A DNA stretch of 64,000 nt, from contig JAHQJS010000006.1 of the NCBI GenBank assembly GCA_019057385.1, forward strand, positions 827,038 to 891,037, given 5' to 3'. Made by a program: the position numbers and the translations under genes. Origin of the DNA: Candidatus Borrarchaeum weybense (GTDB taxonomy: Archaea; Asgardarchaeota; Sifarchaeia; Borrarchaeales; Borrarchaeaceae). Below, one piece after another: positions 1-8,771 of this stretch. The notes under the pieces are model-generated. The model ran no database searches, had not been told where the DNA came from, and saw only the letters and a list, made by a program, of their open reading frames with translations. How positions within the stretch are numbered: position 1 is the stretch's first letter; each line of letters begins with the position of its first letter.

Positions 1-1721
1 TCTTTAATGGTAGTATATTTTGCACTATCCTTTTTAAAACGATCGTCAAAGAGAGGTACATGAACAACAAAAGGAAGATCACGATAACTTGCTGTTACAA
101 CAGCTTCTCCACGATCTAATACCTTAAATTCACTCTCAAAGTCTGAAATGTCTCTGCTAGCTGCTTTTATGGCTAATCGTATTTCATCAGCATTTCCAAG
201 TGCTAAAACAATTTGTGTGTTAAGTTGACTCAATAGAGCGGGATTAATCGATGAAACTTGTTGACTTATGACCGCCAAACCGATTCCAAACTTTCTGCCT
301 TGACGGGAAATAGCTTTATAGACATTACCTTCAAATCTCATTAGATCTGGAGTGAGAATAGAGGGTGCTTCTTCCACAGTTATGAGAATAGGAACAAGCT
401 CTGAAGTGTCTTTTACTGTAGTTTGATCTTTTAAGTAGAACTTTTGTATCAAGTTTTTTTGTGAAAAGTCTTTTCTAATGCATTCAGATAAATCACGCGT
501 TGCAATTTGCTTCTTTAGGATATCTAGTGTATTACTGGATTTTACTGCTTTGCGCAGTTCAAAAACTGTGCGCGCAATTATTGTTGTGCTGAGAAATTGC
601 TCCCTTTGACTCGTAATGCTTGTATTGAATAATAATACACGCCCCATCTCAAGGGCAGAAACAACATCTAACAGATTTGAACCAGTGTAGCCATCACGAA
701 AAATGTTAGATCGTCTTAAGAAGGCCAAGTATCTTTCGACAGCATTAACTGTTGCATCCATAAAACCTTGCGCGTCTCCAACATTATTTATCCATTCGTC
801 ACCGTAAACTGCATGTAGTGAATACATATAAGCTATTTGTGGTGGGGTAAATTGATGGATAGACATAAGATCAATTGGCAGTATCTCTTGTAAGGAAATT
901 TTGAGTTTTTTAGCATATCTTTGGACATCCCTTGCTGTAGCATCGATACTAGTGGTTAGGTAATAGAAATCGCCAAAAAGCTCACGTCGTACTTTGCTTG
1001 AGCGACTGTCGATTTCATCTATGATATCTTGTATTCCAAACTTTCCTGTCCCTAATGCATATTCATCATGTGGATCGATTGTTAAGAGAGTTATTCTATC
1101 TTCAATACCGTTTAAATAACATTGAAGGTTGTAATCTATGAAGGATTTTGTGATAACCTGCATTAGATTAGATTTTCCAGAGCCAGTAGCACCAAAAATA
1201 CCAACGTGCATTGGAATTTTTCCTTTCGGTATCATAACATCAATATTGAGACTTTCTTCACCTACCAGTAAGTCCCCGACAAATATATCGCCTGAAAGTT
1301 GTGATGCTAAAATATCCTTCAAAGAATCTTCGTTTTGAACTTTCTGAACTTTATAGATTGCTGAAAAATGTTCAGGTAGTCGTCTAGCTTTTTTGAAAAC
1401 GAATTTATTGTCTTTATCATGGTATTTGCCATATCCTAATAGACTTCCTTCGACAGCAATGAGTTTTTCCTCTTCCAAATTAGCAAGATATGCGTCTTTT
1501 TCGACAACCAAGGTTTCAGCAACGGTATCAATAGAGCTGAGTCGTCTTATTATATTCTCAAAATTACTTATACGAAAAATAAAATACCGATACTCACCTC
1601 TCGAAGATGGAATAAGAAAGATGTCTCCTACAGAAAGATCTTCATTTTTTGTAATAACAACAAGTTTTCCTAAATGCCCTCCGGCTAAGACGCCAAATGG
1701 CATACCTAGATCTAATTCCAA
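1..1721 (-). CDS. herA: HerA-type DNA translocase ATPase (3' end cut by window edge)
   Basis: Hexameric ATPase that works with the NurA nuclease in DNA-end resection. Translation of the minus strand is open from the TTG at 1721 to the window edge. It shows an N-terminal beta-rich (HAS-barrel-like) part, Walker A GATGSGKS at about residues 177-184, a Walker B-like segment ending VEEAPS, and the typical HerA stretch ISRQGRKFGIGLAVISQQ followed by SSINPALLSQ. TTG is chosen because an in-frame TGA lies two codons upstream and a GAGG box sits 10 nt before it; ATG at 1703 is the alternative. The start lies 13 nt after the stop of the NurA gene, so the two form an operon. The C-terminus is outside the window. 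Confidence 0.9.
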   Translation of the reverse strand, partial: MELDLGMPFGVLAGGHLGKLVVITKNEDLSVGDIFLIPSSRGEYRYFIFRISNFENIIRRLSSIDTVAETLVVEKDAYLANLEEEKLIAVEGSLLGYGKYHDKDNKFVFKKARRLPEHFSAIYKVQKVQNEDSLKDILASQLSGDIFVGDLLVGEESLNIDVMIPKGKIPMHVGIFGATGSGKSNLMQVITKSFIDYNLQCYLNGIEDRITLLTIDPHDEYALGTGKFGIQDIIDEIDSRSSKVRRELFGDFYYLTTSIDATARDVQRYAKKLKISLQEILPIDLMSIHQFTPPQIAYMYSLHAVYGDEWINNVGDAQGFMDATVNAVERYLAFLRRSNIFRDGYTGSNLLDVVSALEMGRVLLFNTSITSQREQFLSTTIIARTVFELRKAVKSSNTLDILKKQIATRDLSECIRKDFSQKNLIQKFYLKDQTTVKDTSELVPILITVEEAPSILTPDLMRFEGNVYKAISRQGRKFGIGLAVISQQVSSINPALLSQLNTQIVLALGNADEIRLAIKAASRDISDFESEFKVLDRGEAVVTASYRDLPFVVHVPLFDDRFKKDSAKYTTIK

Positions 1722-1733
1722 GTTTGCTCATCC

Positions 1734-2999
1734 TCACAATCCTATTTTTTTCCTAGCTGATATTAAATGTTCTTCCTTTATGCCTAATTCTTTTGCAATT
1801 TGTATTGCCCTACTAGTTAAAACCTCACGAACGATGTGAGTTAGAGTACATTTTTTATGAGCGAATCCAGGTGGACAAGGATAGCCATACCAGTTTGCTT
1901 CATGGCTCATGAAGTCAAGTTCTCTAAATAGTTTCATTTCACGGTTCTTCATTTTTTCTTTATCTTCATTGAAAATAGACTTCATCCACCAAAAATAGTC
2001 AAAGTCGATTCTAAATATCGGAGAAGTCTCAGAAAACTTGAAAATATAAGTAACTGCCATAGCAGGGGGTATTTCTCGATTTTCATAGATAGTGAGTTTC
2101 CCTTGCGGATCTTCACGACCTGGTATTCGACAAAACCAATGTGCATGGGATCCAAAACGCTCTTTAGCAATATCTGAAATTTGCGTGGCTCCAGGAAGTG
2201 TATGTGTTTTGCTCAATCCACAGACAATGATATCGCGTTTTCTTGAAGTTAAACATAGATCTCTAAGAAGATAATCCCCAATTGGCACTTTCTGTCTGCC
2301 TGGTGGAAAAATTGTTAATGATCCATCGAGAATAAGATATTTTATTGGTAAATCACTAAGTACAACCTGTTTTGCCAGACTATATTCCGCAATTTCTCGT
2401 ACCGATTGAAGTATGTTATCCTCCTGCAGTGGACTTGGGAATAGAATATAATTTAGTAGTTCCGATGCGATTTTTTTAATTAATTTATTTTTATCAGTGA
2501 TTTGTAATTCCTCTGGATCCCATTCTGAATACTCCGTCATATGTGAGAGAATTGGATCAACTAAATCTGGCATTGGGTAGACTGACTCACAAAAATCAAT
2601 TAATTGTTGAATGAAAAGCGATCGATCCGCTGAAAAGTTAAAAACTTTCGTTAATAGTCCATTATTTGGAATTACGTCATCTAAAGCTATAAATTTCATT
2701 GGTTTGTTTTCATGTGTATTTGTATTGTGAATTACAGTCGCTGCTGTCACTAATTGTATAAAATTGTCTTCAAAATTACAAAGAGAAGATATACCACTTC
2801 CGTCTACCGCTGCAACTAAAAAATCATCATCAAATTTATGTGCAAATGGAAACGGCTCAAATTTCATTAATAGGTTTTCTAATCTCTGTAAATCTTGATT
2901 TAGTTTTTTAGCTTGAGATATGCTCCTTTCCTTAAGAAGTTTGAAAGTCTCTCGCATCTCTTCATCAAAAGTTTTCGAAAAAAAATTGTCTATGGACAA
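1734..2999 (-). CDS. nurA: NurA-domain 5'-3' nuclease
   Basis: Nuclease partner of HerA, expected to resect DNA ends in recombinational repair. The protein has 421 residues. An N-terminal helical part is followed by the NurA core motif AAVDGSG, with Asp near residue 66, a second acidic strand YLILDGSL, and RIDFDYFW near the C-terminus. The aspartates match the Mn-binding residues known for the family. It is immediately upstream of herA in the same direction, the usual archaeal pairing. No mre11 or rad50 is visible on this side; they may lie beyond the left edge or elsewhere. The family call is firm; activity is inferred from the family. Confidence 0.88.
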   Translation of the reverse strand: MSIDNFFSKTFDEEMRETFKLLKERSISQAKKLNQDLQRLENLLMKFEPFPFAHKFDDDFLVAAVDGSGISSLCNFEDNFIQLVTAATVIHNTNTHENKPMKFIALDDVIPNNGLLTKVFNFSADRSLFIQQLIDFCESVYPMPDLVDPILSHMTEYSEWDPEELQITDKNKLIKKIASELLNYILFPSPLQEDNILQSVREIAEYSLAKQVVLSDLPIKYLILDGSLTIFPPGRQKVPIGDYLLRDLCLTSRKRDIIVCGLSKTHTLPGATQISDIAKERFGSHAHWFCRIPGREDPQGKLTIYENREIPPAMAVTYIFKFSETSPIFRIDFDYFWWMKSIFNEDKEKMKNREMKLFRELDFMSHEANWYGYPCPPGFAHKKCTLTHIVREVLTSRAIQIAKELGIKEEHLISARKKIGL

Positions 3000-3358
3000 A
3001 GTAACTCCTCAGTACTAATTTACTATACTGTGTATAAATTTCTTGATTTATAAACAACTACAGGGATCAGTGAAAGTGATCAAAATAAGGGTTTTTAATG
3101 TAAAGTATCCTGCAGATATTGAGAGTTATCAGAAATCAGGTTAGAACGCCAAAACGTTATTTATAAATAACCTTAAATTAATGGCACAAACTTTTTGCTT
3201 AGTCACGTTCTTATATCACTCAACTTGAGTTACATCTCAATTATCATAGGGAATTGGTCGATTGGAAAGCTTCTCGTTCTGGCAAAGATGGTTCAAATTC
3301 CTTAATTGTACTCTCCTTAAACATCAAAAAGAAATTTGTGATCAAGAGTTTATAGATA
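3000..3358. other. Intergenic region, 359 bp
   Basis: AT-rich gap upstream of nurA and downstream of the helical-repeat gene. It contains a perfect short palindrome (ACTCAA-C-TTGAGT, about 3217-3229). No supported gene was found. A GGTTCAAATTCC stretch near 3292 resembles a tRNA T-arm but has no matching stems. Confidence 0.5.
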
Positions 3359-4159
3359 TTAAGAGGATTTCGCATTTTCTTTTAAAATAGACAATTTAGA
3401 CCTAATTTTTGAACGATAATATTCAGAGGGGATCTTTTCTGATAATTTTAATGCGATCTGAACGATTTCCAGGTTTCTATTGTGTGTAGCAGTTTTTGTT
3501 AAGAGTCGCGTGATTTCCACAATAGCTTTTTCACGATAATTTTTCAGCTCGATTTGATCTACAATTTTCAAAACGTCTTTGATATAAGAGATATCAGTTG
3601 TGTTTTTACAAAGATCAGCAAGACGGAATGCAATATTTCTTAAAAGCATTTTGCGATAATCTTTATCATTGAACTTTTTACTTAATACTAAGATTTCATT
3701 AAGTATAGAAAGGTTTCTTGACTTCTTAACAATGTTTCTCAAAATTACAGTTACTTGATGTGCAATATCGATGTGAGGTTGATCTATAATATTATTAAGA
3801 ATTTTTTCTGTAATTTCAAGAGTTTCATGAAGAATTTTAACATTCTGAATTTCGGAACTGGTTTCACTCAGCGATCTTGCAATTTCAAGAAGAATTTCTA
3901 AACGAGATGCAGTGAAAACAATTTCGTTTGCAATGTTTATAGCTTCATGAATGATTTGAATAGCTTCTTGCATTTTATCCAGTTTCAACATTGCTTGTGC
4001 AATTTCATTTAGGACATATGGTCTTAAATATTCGCTTTGTATTGTTTTTGCTAGATTTATTGCCTTCTCAAGTTGGATCATGGCTTGATCTTTTCTCCCT
4101 TTTCCAATAAGAAAAAATACTTCTTTTAGCACCTTTTTTGCTTGTTCAGAAGCATCCAT
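3359..4159 (-). CDS. TPR-like helical-repeat protein
   Basis: A protein of about 266 residues made almost wholly of amphipathic helix pairs, for example AMIQLEKAINLAKTIQSE and EAIQIIHEAINIANEI, each about 35-45 residues apart. This is the pattern of tetratricopeptide-type solenoids that bind other proteins. The reading frame extends 32 residues further up (to 4255), but the ATG at 4159 (MDASEQAKKVL) begins the repeat region and has GGAG about 10 nt upstream; the longer N-terminus (MLIVIYNSDLFFFSS) looks like untranslated sequence. There is no signal peptide or enzyme motif, so it is cytosolic and probably a scaffold. It stands alone, divergent from the stress-protein gene. Confidence 0.6.
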   Translation of the reverse strand: MDASEQAKKVLKEVFFLIGKGRKDQAMIQLEKAINLAKTIQSEYLRPYVLNEIAQAMLKLDKMQEAIQIIHEAINIANEIVFTASRLEILLEIARSLSETSSEIQNVKILHETLEITEKILNNIIDQPHIDIAHQVTVILRNIVKKSRNLSILNEILVLSKKFNDKDYRKMLLRNIAFRLADLCKNTTDISYIKDVLKIVDQIELKNYREKAIVEITRLLTKTATHNRNLEIVQIALKLSEKIPSEYYRSKIRSKLSILKENAKSS

Positions 4160-4414
4160 TTCAATCAACTCCGTGCAAATGAACCTCCTTACCCTAAACT
4201 TGCCCCTAAGACTTGAGAAGAAAAATAGGTCCGAATTATAGATTACTATTAGCATCTATATAAAACTGAAATGAACTATTCCCTTAATAATTCTAAAATT
4301 AAGATTATCAGCAAAAATGCATATTAAAAGTCGTAAGAATAATGATTTAAATGAAGAAATAATAAGATATTCTTGTTATTTATAAGCTACAAGAAACAAA
4401 GGGAGGAATTTTAA

Positions 4415-4876
4415 ACGTATAATAAGATTTTAGTTCCGGTAGATGGCTCTAAAATTGCTTTAAAAGCTGCAGGTCACGCAATCAATATGGCTAAACTCAT
4501 GAACGCAGAAATAGAGGTCCTTCATGTAATACCCGAAACCGAAGAAGCTGAAAAAGAGAAAAAATTTCTGGAAGACAAAGTTGAAGAATCGCTTAGTCTA
4601 TTTACTGAACTTTTTGGACAAAGTTATATCAACCAAATAGAAGAGGTTTGTAGCACGCAAGGAGTAGCTATGACAAAGATAATAGAACGTGGTGAACCCG
4701 GTCCAAAAATTGTGGAGGAAGCAAAAAAGCAAGATATCGAACTGATTGTAATCGGTCGCCGAAGCGAAACAACGGAAGCCAAGCTAATGGGAAATATCAC
4801 AGAATATGTATTGAAAAACTCAAGATGCCCAGTTTTAATCGTTACAACAGATGCACCTAATTTCTGTGAATTATAA
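4415..4876 (+). CDS. Universal stress protein (UspA family), copy 1, apparent ACG start
   Basis: Small UspA-fold protein, about 153 residues if read from codon 4415 (ACG), a size matching the 152-residue paralogue at 6653. The first residues, YNKILVPVDGSKIALKAAG, are the expected beta1-loop-alpha1 of the nucleotide-binding fold and align with the paralogue. A strong GGGAGG box (4401-4406) lies 8 nt before ACG, and an in-frame TAA directly precedes it. No ATG, GTG or TTG occurs in frame until ATG 4487, which would delete beta1. Either ACG is used or an ATG was mutated. The C-terminal loop (GRRSETTEAKLMG) lacks the second glycine of the classic ATP motif. It converges on the permease gene at 4954. 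Confidence 0.75.
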   Translation, partial: TYNKILVPVDGSKIALKAAGHAINMAKLMNAEIEVLHVIPETEEAEKEKKFLEDKVEESLSLFTELFGQSYINQIEEVCSTQGVAMTKIIERGEPGPKIVEEAKKQDIELIVIGRRSETTEAKLMGNITEYVLKNSRCPVLIVTTDAPNFCEL

Positions 4877-4953
4877 AGGTACTATGAATCGAAAGGAAAA
4901 AATTGAGCTAGTAGGTTTTCCGGTATTGAGTATCATAATTTAAAGATTGGCTA

Positions 4954-6309
4954 TCACCAGCCGAGCACAGCTGAAAGTAGGATAATATATCCTGTTGCCA
5001 CTGCAAGATTTGCGAGAGTTATAATTCCTCCTAGTTTGATAAAGTTAAGCCATGAAATATGTGCGTCTTCTTTTTCGAGCAAAGAAATTGCCACAATGTT
5101 TGCGACGCCTCCGATCGGAGTCAGATTTGCGCCTAAATTCGCGCCTAGAATTGTTGCCCATATTATCGATGTTTCATTAAATCCAATTGCAGCAATATTT
5201 GGAATAACAAAAACTAACACTGCAGCTACGCTGATATTATCCATAAACCCAGAAAGAAGTGCACTGAGCCAAATAATAATAACCCACAGCACATACTTAT
5301 TCCCTCCCGCTGCAGCACCTATAGACTCCGCAAATAAATCCAAAAGTCCTACTTTATGAGCTCCTCCAACAATAATGAAAATACCCACGAAGAAAATGGC
5401 CATTTCCCAATCCAGCTTTCTTAGGATAACTTCTATTCTTATGCCTGAGAAGAATATAAAGAGAATGGCACTAGTCAATGCCACGACATAAAATGGAATA
5501 TTTATGAAACTGGCAACCACAAATCCCGCGATCGTTCCTATTAACAATACTGCAGATCTATAAAATACTGGTCGACTTCTAACTACTTGCCACTCATCTA
5601 AACTCAATAAAGCGCTTTTAAGGTCTACAGATGCGTTCGCAGCTTCTTCTTGTATCTTTTTGCCATAAAGTAATTTAAATAAGAGTAGATTTGTTATGAC
5701 AAGAAGTGCACCTATTGGAAGACCAAGTGCGATAAATCCTTCGTAGGTAAGAAAATGTTCAGGGGCAAGTTGATATCTCGCAGCAATTAATATGTTTACA
5801 AAGGAACTGATGACTGTAGATACCCCTGCTGAGTTAGCAACCATGATTTCGCTAATAATGAAGGGCTGGGGATCCAATTGCATATTTCTTGTAACGACAA
5901 GAGTAAGTGCTCCGACGATAATAAAAGCTGGAGCAGCACCCAAAAGGGCAGCAAGACCAAAGGTCAACAGATTCATATATAAGAAGATCTTGGTAGGTTC
6001 ACCTTCTGTTAACTTAATTATCTTGATCGTGATCCAATCGAACAGCCCAGAGGTTCGTGATACCTCAACTATTACTAAAACGGATACTACTATTGTTATT
6101 GTTCGCCAATCAATGATTTCGCCGAATAGCTCGGCGTCTGTGAAAATTTCAAGACCTGTAGTTAGGAAAGTAACTTTCACAAATAATATAACGCCTATTC
6201 CTCCGAGCAAAGCCGCCAATGTTTTATTCATTTTTTCTGTCGAAATGAGAATGTATGTGCCGATCAATATTATGGCAATTACAATCACCGCAGTGACGTT
6301 ATCCGACAA
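4954..6309 (-). CDS. ArsB/NhaD-like ion permease (IT superfamily), copy 1
   Basis: Polytopic membrane protein of 451 residues with about 11-12 hydrophobic segments. Family hallmarks of the ArsB/NhaD/SLC13 ion-transporter fold are two inverted halves with conserved loops (GAAPAFIIVGALTLVVTRN and later GANLGANLTPIGGVANIVA). The substrate cannot be read from sequence; anions such as arsenite or Na+/H+ exchange are family options. The start is TTG 6309, with GGAGG 7 nt upstream. It is the partner of the stress-protein gene it faces. The same two-gene arrangement is repeated at 6653-8560. Confidence 0.82.
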   Translation of the reverse strand: MSDNVTAVIVIAIILIGTYILISTEKMNKTLAALLGGIGVILFVKVTFLTTGLEIFTDAELFGEIIDWRTITIVVSVLVIVEVSRTSGLFDWITIKIIKLTEGEPTKIFLYMNLLTFGLAALLGAAPAFIIVGALTLVVTRNMQLDPQPFIISEIMVANSAGVSTVISSFVNILIAARYQLAPEHFLTYEGFIALGLPIGALLVITNLLLFKLLYGKKIQEEAANASVDLKSALLSLDEWQVVRSRPVFYRSAVLLIGTIAGFVVASFINIPFYVVALTSAILFIFFSGIRIEVILRKLDWEMAIFFVGIFIIVGGAHKVGLLDLFAESIGAAAGGNKYVLWVIIIWLSALLSGFMDNISVAAVLVFVIPNIAAIGFNETSIIWATILGANLGANLTPIGGVANIVAISLLEKEDAHISWLNFIKLGGIITLANLAVATGYIILLSAVLGW

Positions 6310-6652
6310 ATAATGTCCTCCGTTATTTCTTACTCAGTAGTTATTCAATATATGACACACGTATAAAAAAATGGTTTATTAAAGTTATAGATAAATAGCG
6401 TGAATCACAAAATCGGGAATAGTGACAAATAATTATGATTGTTGTGATAAGAGGATTTCTCAAGGTGTTTGGGACAAAGTTCTTTTAAGTGTTCTCCTTT
6501 TTAAAAACCGATGAATACGTCTTAAACAAATTAACTACCTTTATAAGTATTTTAACTCATTAATGAATAGATTAATACAAATTGAAATAGAATGAGACTT
6601 CTTATTAAGTATGCTGGACTTTCATAATTGAAAATTATGACGAGGTATAAAA
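6310..6652. promoter_or_regulatory. Divergent promoter region, 343 bp
   Basis: Separates the permease (minus) from stress-protein copy 2 (plus). A TTTATAAG box at about 6541-6548 is a fair archaeal TATA element for the plus-strand gene, leaving a leader of roughly 80 nt. On the minus strand, TTTTTATAC at about 6362-6372 could serve the permease. No ORF of note. Confidence 0.4.
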
Positions 6653-7111
6653 TTGTATACAAAGATTTTAGTTCCAATAGATGGTTCAAAAATTGCTCTA
6701 AAAGCTGCAGGTCACGCAATCAATATGGCTAAACAAATGAACGCAGAACTTGTGATTCTTTATGTTGCACCTGAAACCGAAGATACTAGAACAAGAAAAC
6801 AGTTATTCGGGGATGCAGCTCTCGAAGAAGAAATTGCAAAATTCTCTGAACTTTTCGGAAAAAGTTACATAAAAGAGGTAGAGAGAATCTGCAGCACAAA
6901 AGATGTTAAAATGCACACTATGATTATACGCGGTAAGCCTGGTCCTAAAATAATTGAGGAAGCAAAAAAGGAAGATATTGATTTAATTGTAATGGGACGC
7001 AAAAGTGAAATGACTGAGACAATGCAGTTGGGACCTGCCGCGCGTTATGTTGCAGAACATTCAAAATGTCCCGTTTTGATAATCACGTTGAGCGCACCTG
7101 ATTTCTGTTAA
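6653..7111 (+). CDS. Universal stress protein (UspA family), copy 2
   Basis: UspA-fold nucleotide-binding protein of 152 residues, closely similar to the copy at 4415 (MYTKILVPIDGSKIALKAAG, then GRKSEMTETMQLGPAARYV near the C-terminus). The start is TTG 6653, with GAGGT 6 nt upstream; the TTG sits at the same place as ACG in copy 1. Both copies end in a similar APDFC/APNFC tail. It converges on permease copy 2, with a 90-bp gap. Co-duplication with the permease suggests the two act together, for instance the Usp protein binding or sensing for the transporter; that is inference. Confidence 0.85.
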   Translation: MYTKILVPIDGSKIALKAAGHAINMAKQMNAELVILYVAPETEDTRTRKQLFGDAALEEEIAKFSELFGKSYIKEVERICSTKDVKMHTMIIRGKPGPKIIEEAKKEDIDLIVMGRKSEMTETMQLGPAARYVAEHSKCPVLIITLSAPDFC

Positions 7112-7201
7112 GCAAGCGAATCCTTTAAAGCAGAAAGGGCTCTTATTTTTCAAGTATCAAGATTTTTCGGGCATACAAAACATGTTTCAAAATGTATATT
7201 C

Positions 7202-8560
7202 CTACCAACCAAATATGGTTGCAAGCAGGAAAAGATAGCCTGTTGCTACTGCGAGATCTACAAATGTAATAATACTCCCAAGTTTGATGAAATCAAGCCA
7301 TGAAATAGGTGTTCCTTCCTTTTCTAAAAGTCCTATACCTATGATGTTCGACACTCCTCCAATGGGCGTGAGGCTCGCACCCAGATTCGCGCCGAGAATT
7401 GTTGCCCAGATGATCGCAGTCTCGTTAAAGCCTCCCGTAGCAGCGATAGTTGGAATGACAAAGATAAGGACAGCCGTTACACTGACATTGTCCATGAATC
7501 CGCTCAGAATCCCAGTCATCCAAACGAGTATTATCCATAGAAGATACTTATTTCCCCCTGACAAGCCTCCAATGCTTTCAGCAAATATATCCAAAATACC
7601 AACTTTATGAGCTCCTCCAACAAGAATAAATATCGCTATGAAGAAGATTACCATCTCCCAATCAACCTTATGGAGCAATACCTCTATTCTTTTATCTGAA
7701 AAGAAAATAAAAAGTATTGCACTGGTTAACGCAACGAGGAAGAAAGGCACATTTATGAAACTAGCAACTGCAAATGTAGTGATTGTCCCTATTAGCAAAA
7801 ATGCAGACCTGTAGAAGGCACTGCGATTCTTCACGACTAACCATTCGTCCAGTCCAATCAATGTTCTTTTTAAGTCTTCAGAGAGTGTTTCAGCATCTTT
7901 TTGTAACCTTTTTCCATAAATTAACTTGAATACAATTAGATTAACAACAACAAGAAGGCCACCTATAGGAATCGCAAGAGCAGCAAATGCACCATATGAA
8001 AGAAAATACACAGGGTCAAGATTATAGTTTGAAGCGATTAATATGTTGACGAAACTACTGATCACAGTGCAAACACCAGCTGTATTTGCGATCATAATCT
8101 CGCTAACAAGAAACGGCAATGGATCTAAATCTAGGTTTTTTGTTACAACTAGCGTTAACGCGCCCACGATGACAAAAGCAGGGGATGAAGTAAGCGCAGA
8201 GAGACCAAAGGTCAACAGATTCATATATAAGAAGATCCTTATTGGTTCGCCTTTCGTTAACTTGACGATTTTAATAGTTATCCAGTCAAAAAGTCCGGAT
8301 TCACGAGCCGCTTCGACTACGATAAGAATACTCACAACAATTGTGATAGTCTGCCAATCAATTAATTCACTGAATATCTCAGCATCGGAAAATACTTCAA
8401 CGCCTGTAGTTAGAAATGTAACCTTAACAAAAATTAAAACTCCTAATCCACCCACTAACGCAGCCACTGTTTTATTTATTTTCTCAGTTGAAATCAGGGC
8501 ATATGTTGCAATTAAAATGATTGTAATTCCAATCATTGAAATTAGGCTGTTTGTTGACAA
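7202..8560 (-). CDS. ArsB/NhaD-like ion permease (IT superfamily), copy 2
   Basis: About 452-residue paralogue of the permease at 4954, with the same order of membrane segments and the same conserved loops (SSPAFVIVGALTLVVTKN; GANLGASLTPIGGVSNIIG). The frame is open to 8593, but TTG 8560 is preferred. GGAGAGG lies 7 nt upstream, and the context TTG-TCA-ACA-AAC aligns with TTG-TCG-GAT-AAC at the start of copy 1. Substrate is unknown. The gene follows the duplicated stress-protein gene tail to tail. Confidence 0.82.
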   Translation of the reverse strand: MSTNSLISMIGITIILIATYALISTEKINKTVAALVGGLGVLIFVKVTFLTTGVEVFSDAEIFSELIDWQTITIVVSILIVVEAARESGLFDWITIKIVKLTKGEPIRIFLYMNLLTFGLSALTSSPAFVIVGALTLVVTKNLDLDPLPFLVSEIMIANTAGVCTVISSFVNILIASNYNLDPVYFLSYGAFAALAIPIGGLLVVVNLIVFKLIYGKRLQKDAETLSEDLKRTLIGLDEWLVVKNRSAFYRSAFLLIGTITTFAVASFINVPFFLVALTSAILFIFFSDKRIEVLLHKVDWEMVIFFIAIFILVGGAHKVGILDIFAESIGGLSGGNKYLLWIILVWMTGILSGFMDNVSVTAVLIFVIPTIAATGGFNETAIIWATILGANLGASLTPIGGVSNIIGIGLLEKEGTPISWLDFIKLGSIITFVDLAVATGYLFLLATIFGW

Positions 8561-8771
8561 ATATCTGCCTCTCCAGTACTTTGCACCCGTCATTAAATAG
8601 CCGAAACTGCATTCAAAGAAGATTTGCTAACCACATAGTATCAGAAATTTCTATTAAGAGTAGTATAATGACGTTAACTATTTATAAAAAGTATATGAGC
8701 AACAATTTTTAATCAATTAGATTTATCTGTGAAACCAATAAGATTTTCTTTAGAAAAGGAAAAGAATGTTT

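Noticed and set aside
3255..3310. tRNA-like T-arm GGTTCAAATTCC
   Set aside because: No 5-bp T stem, acceptor stem or anticodon arm can be formed around it.
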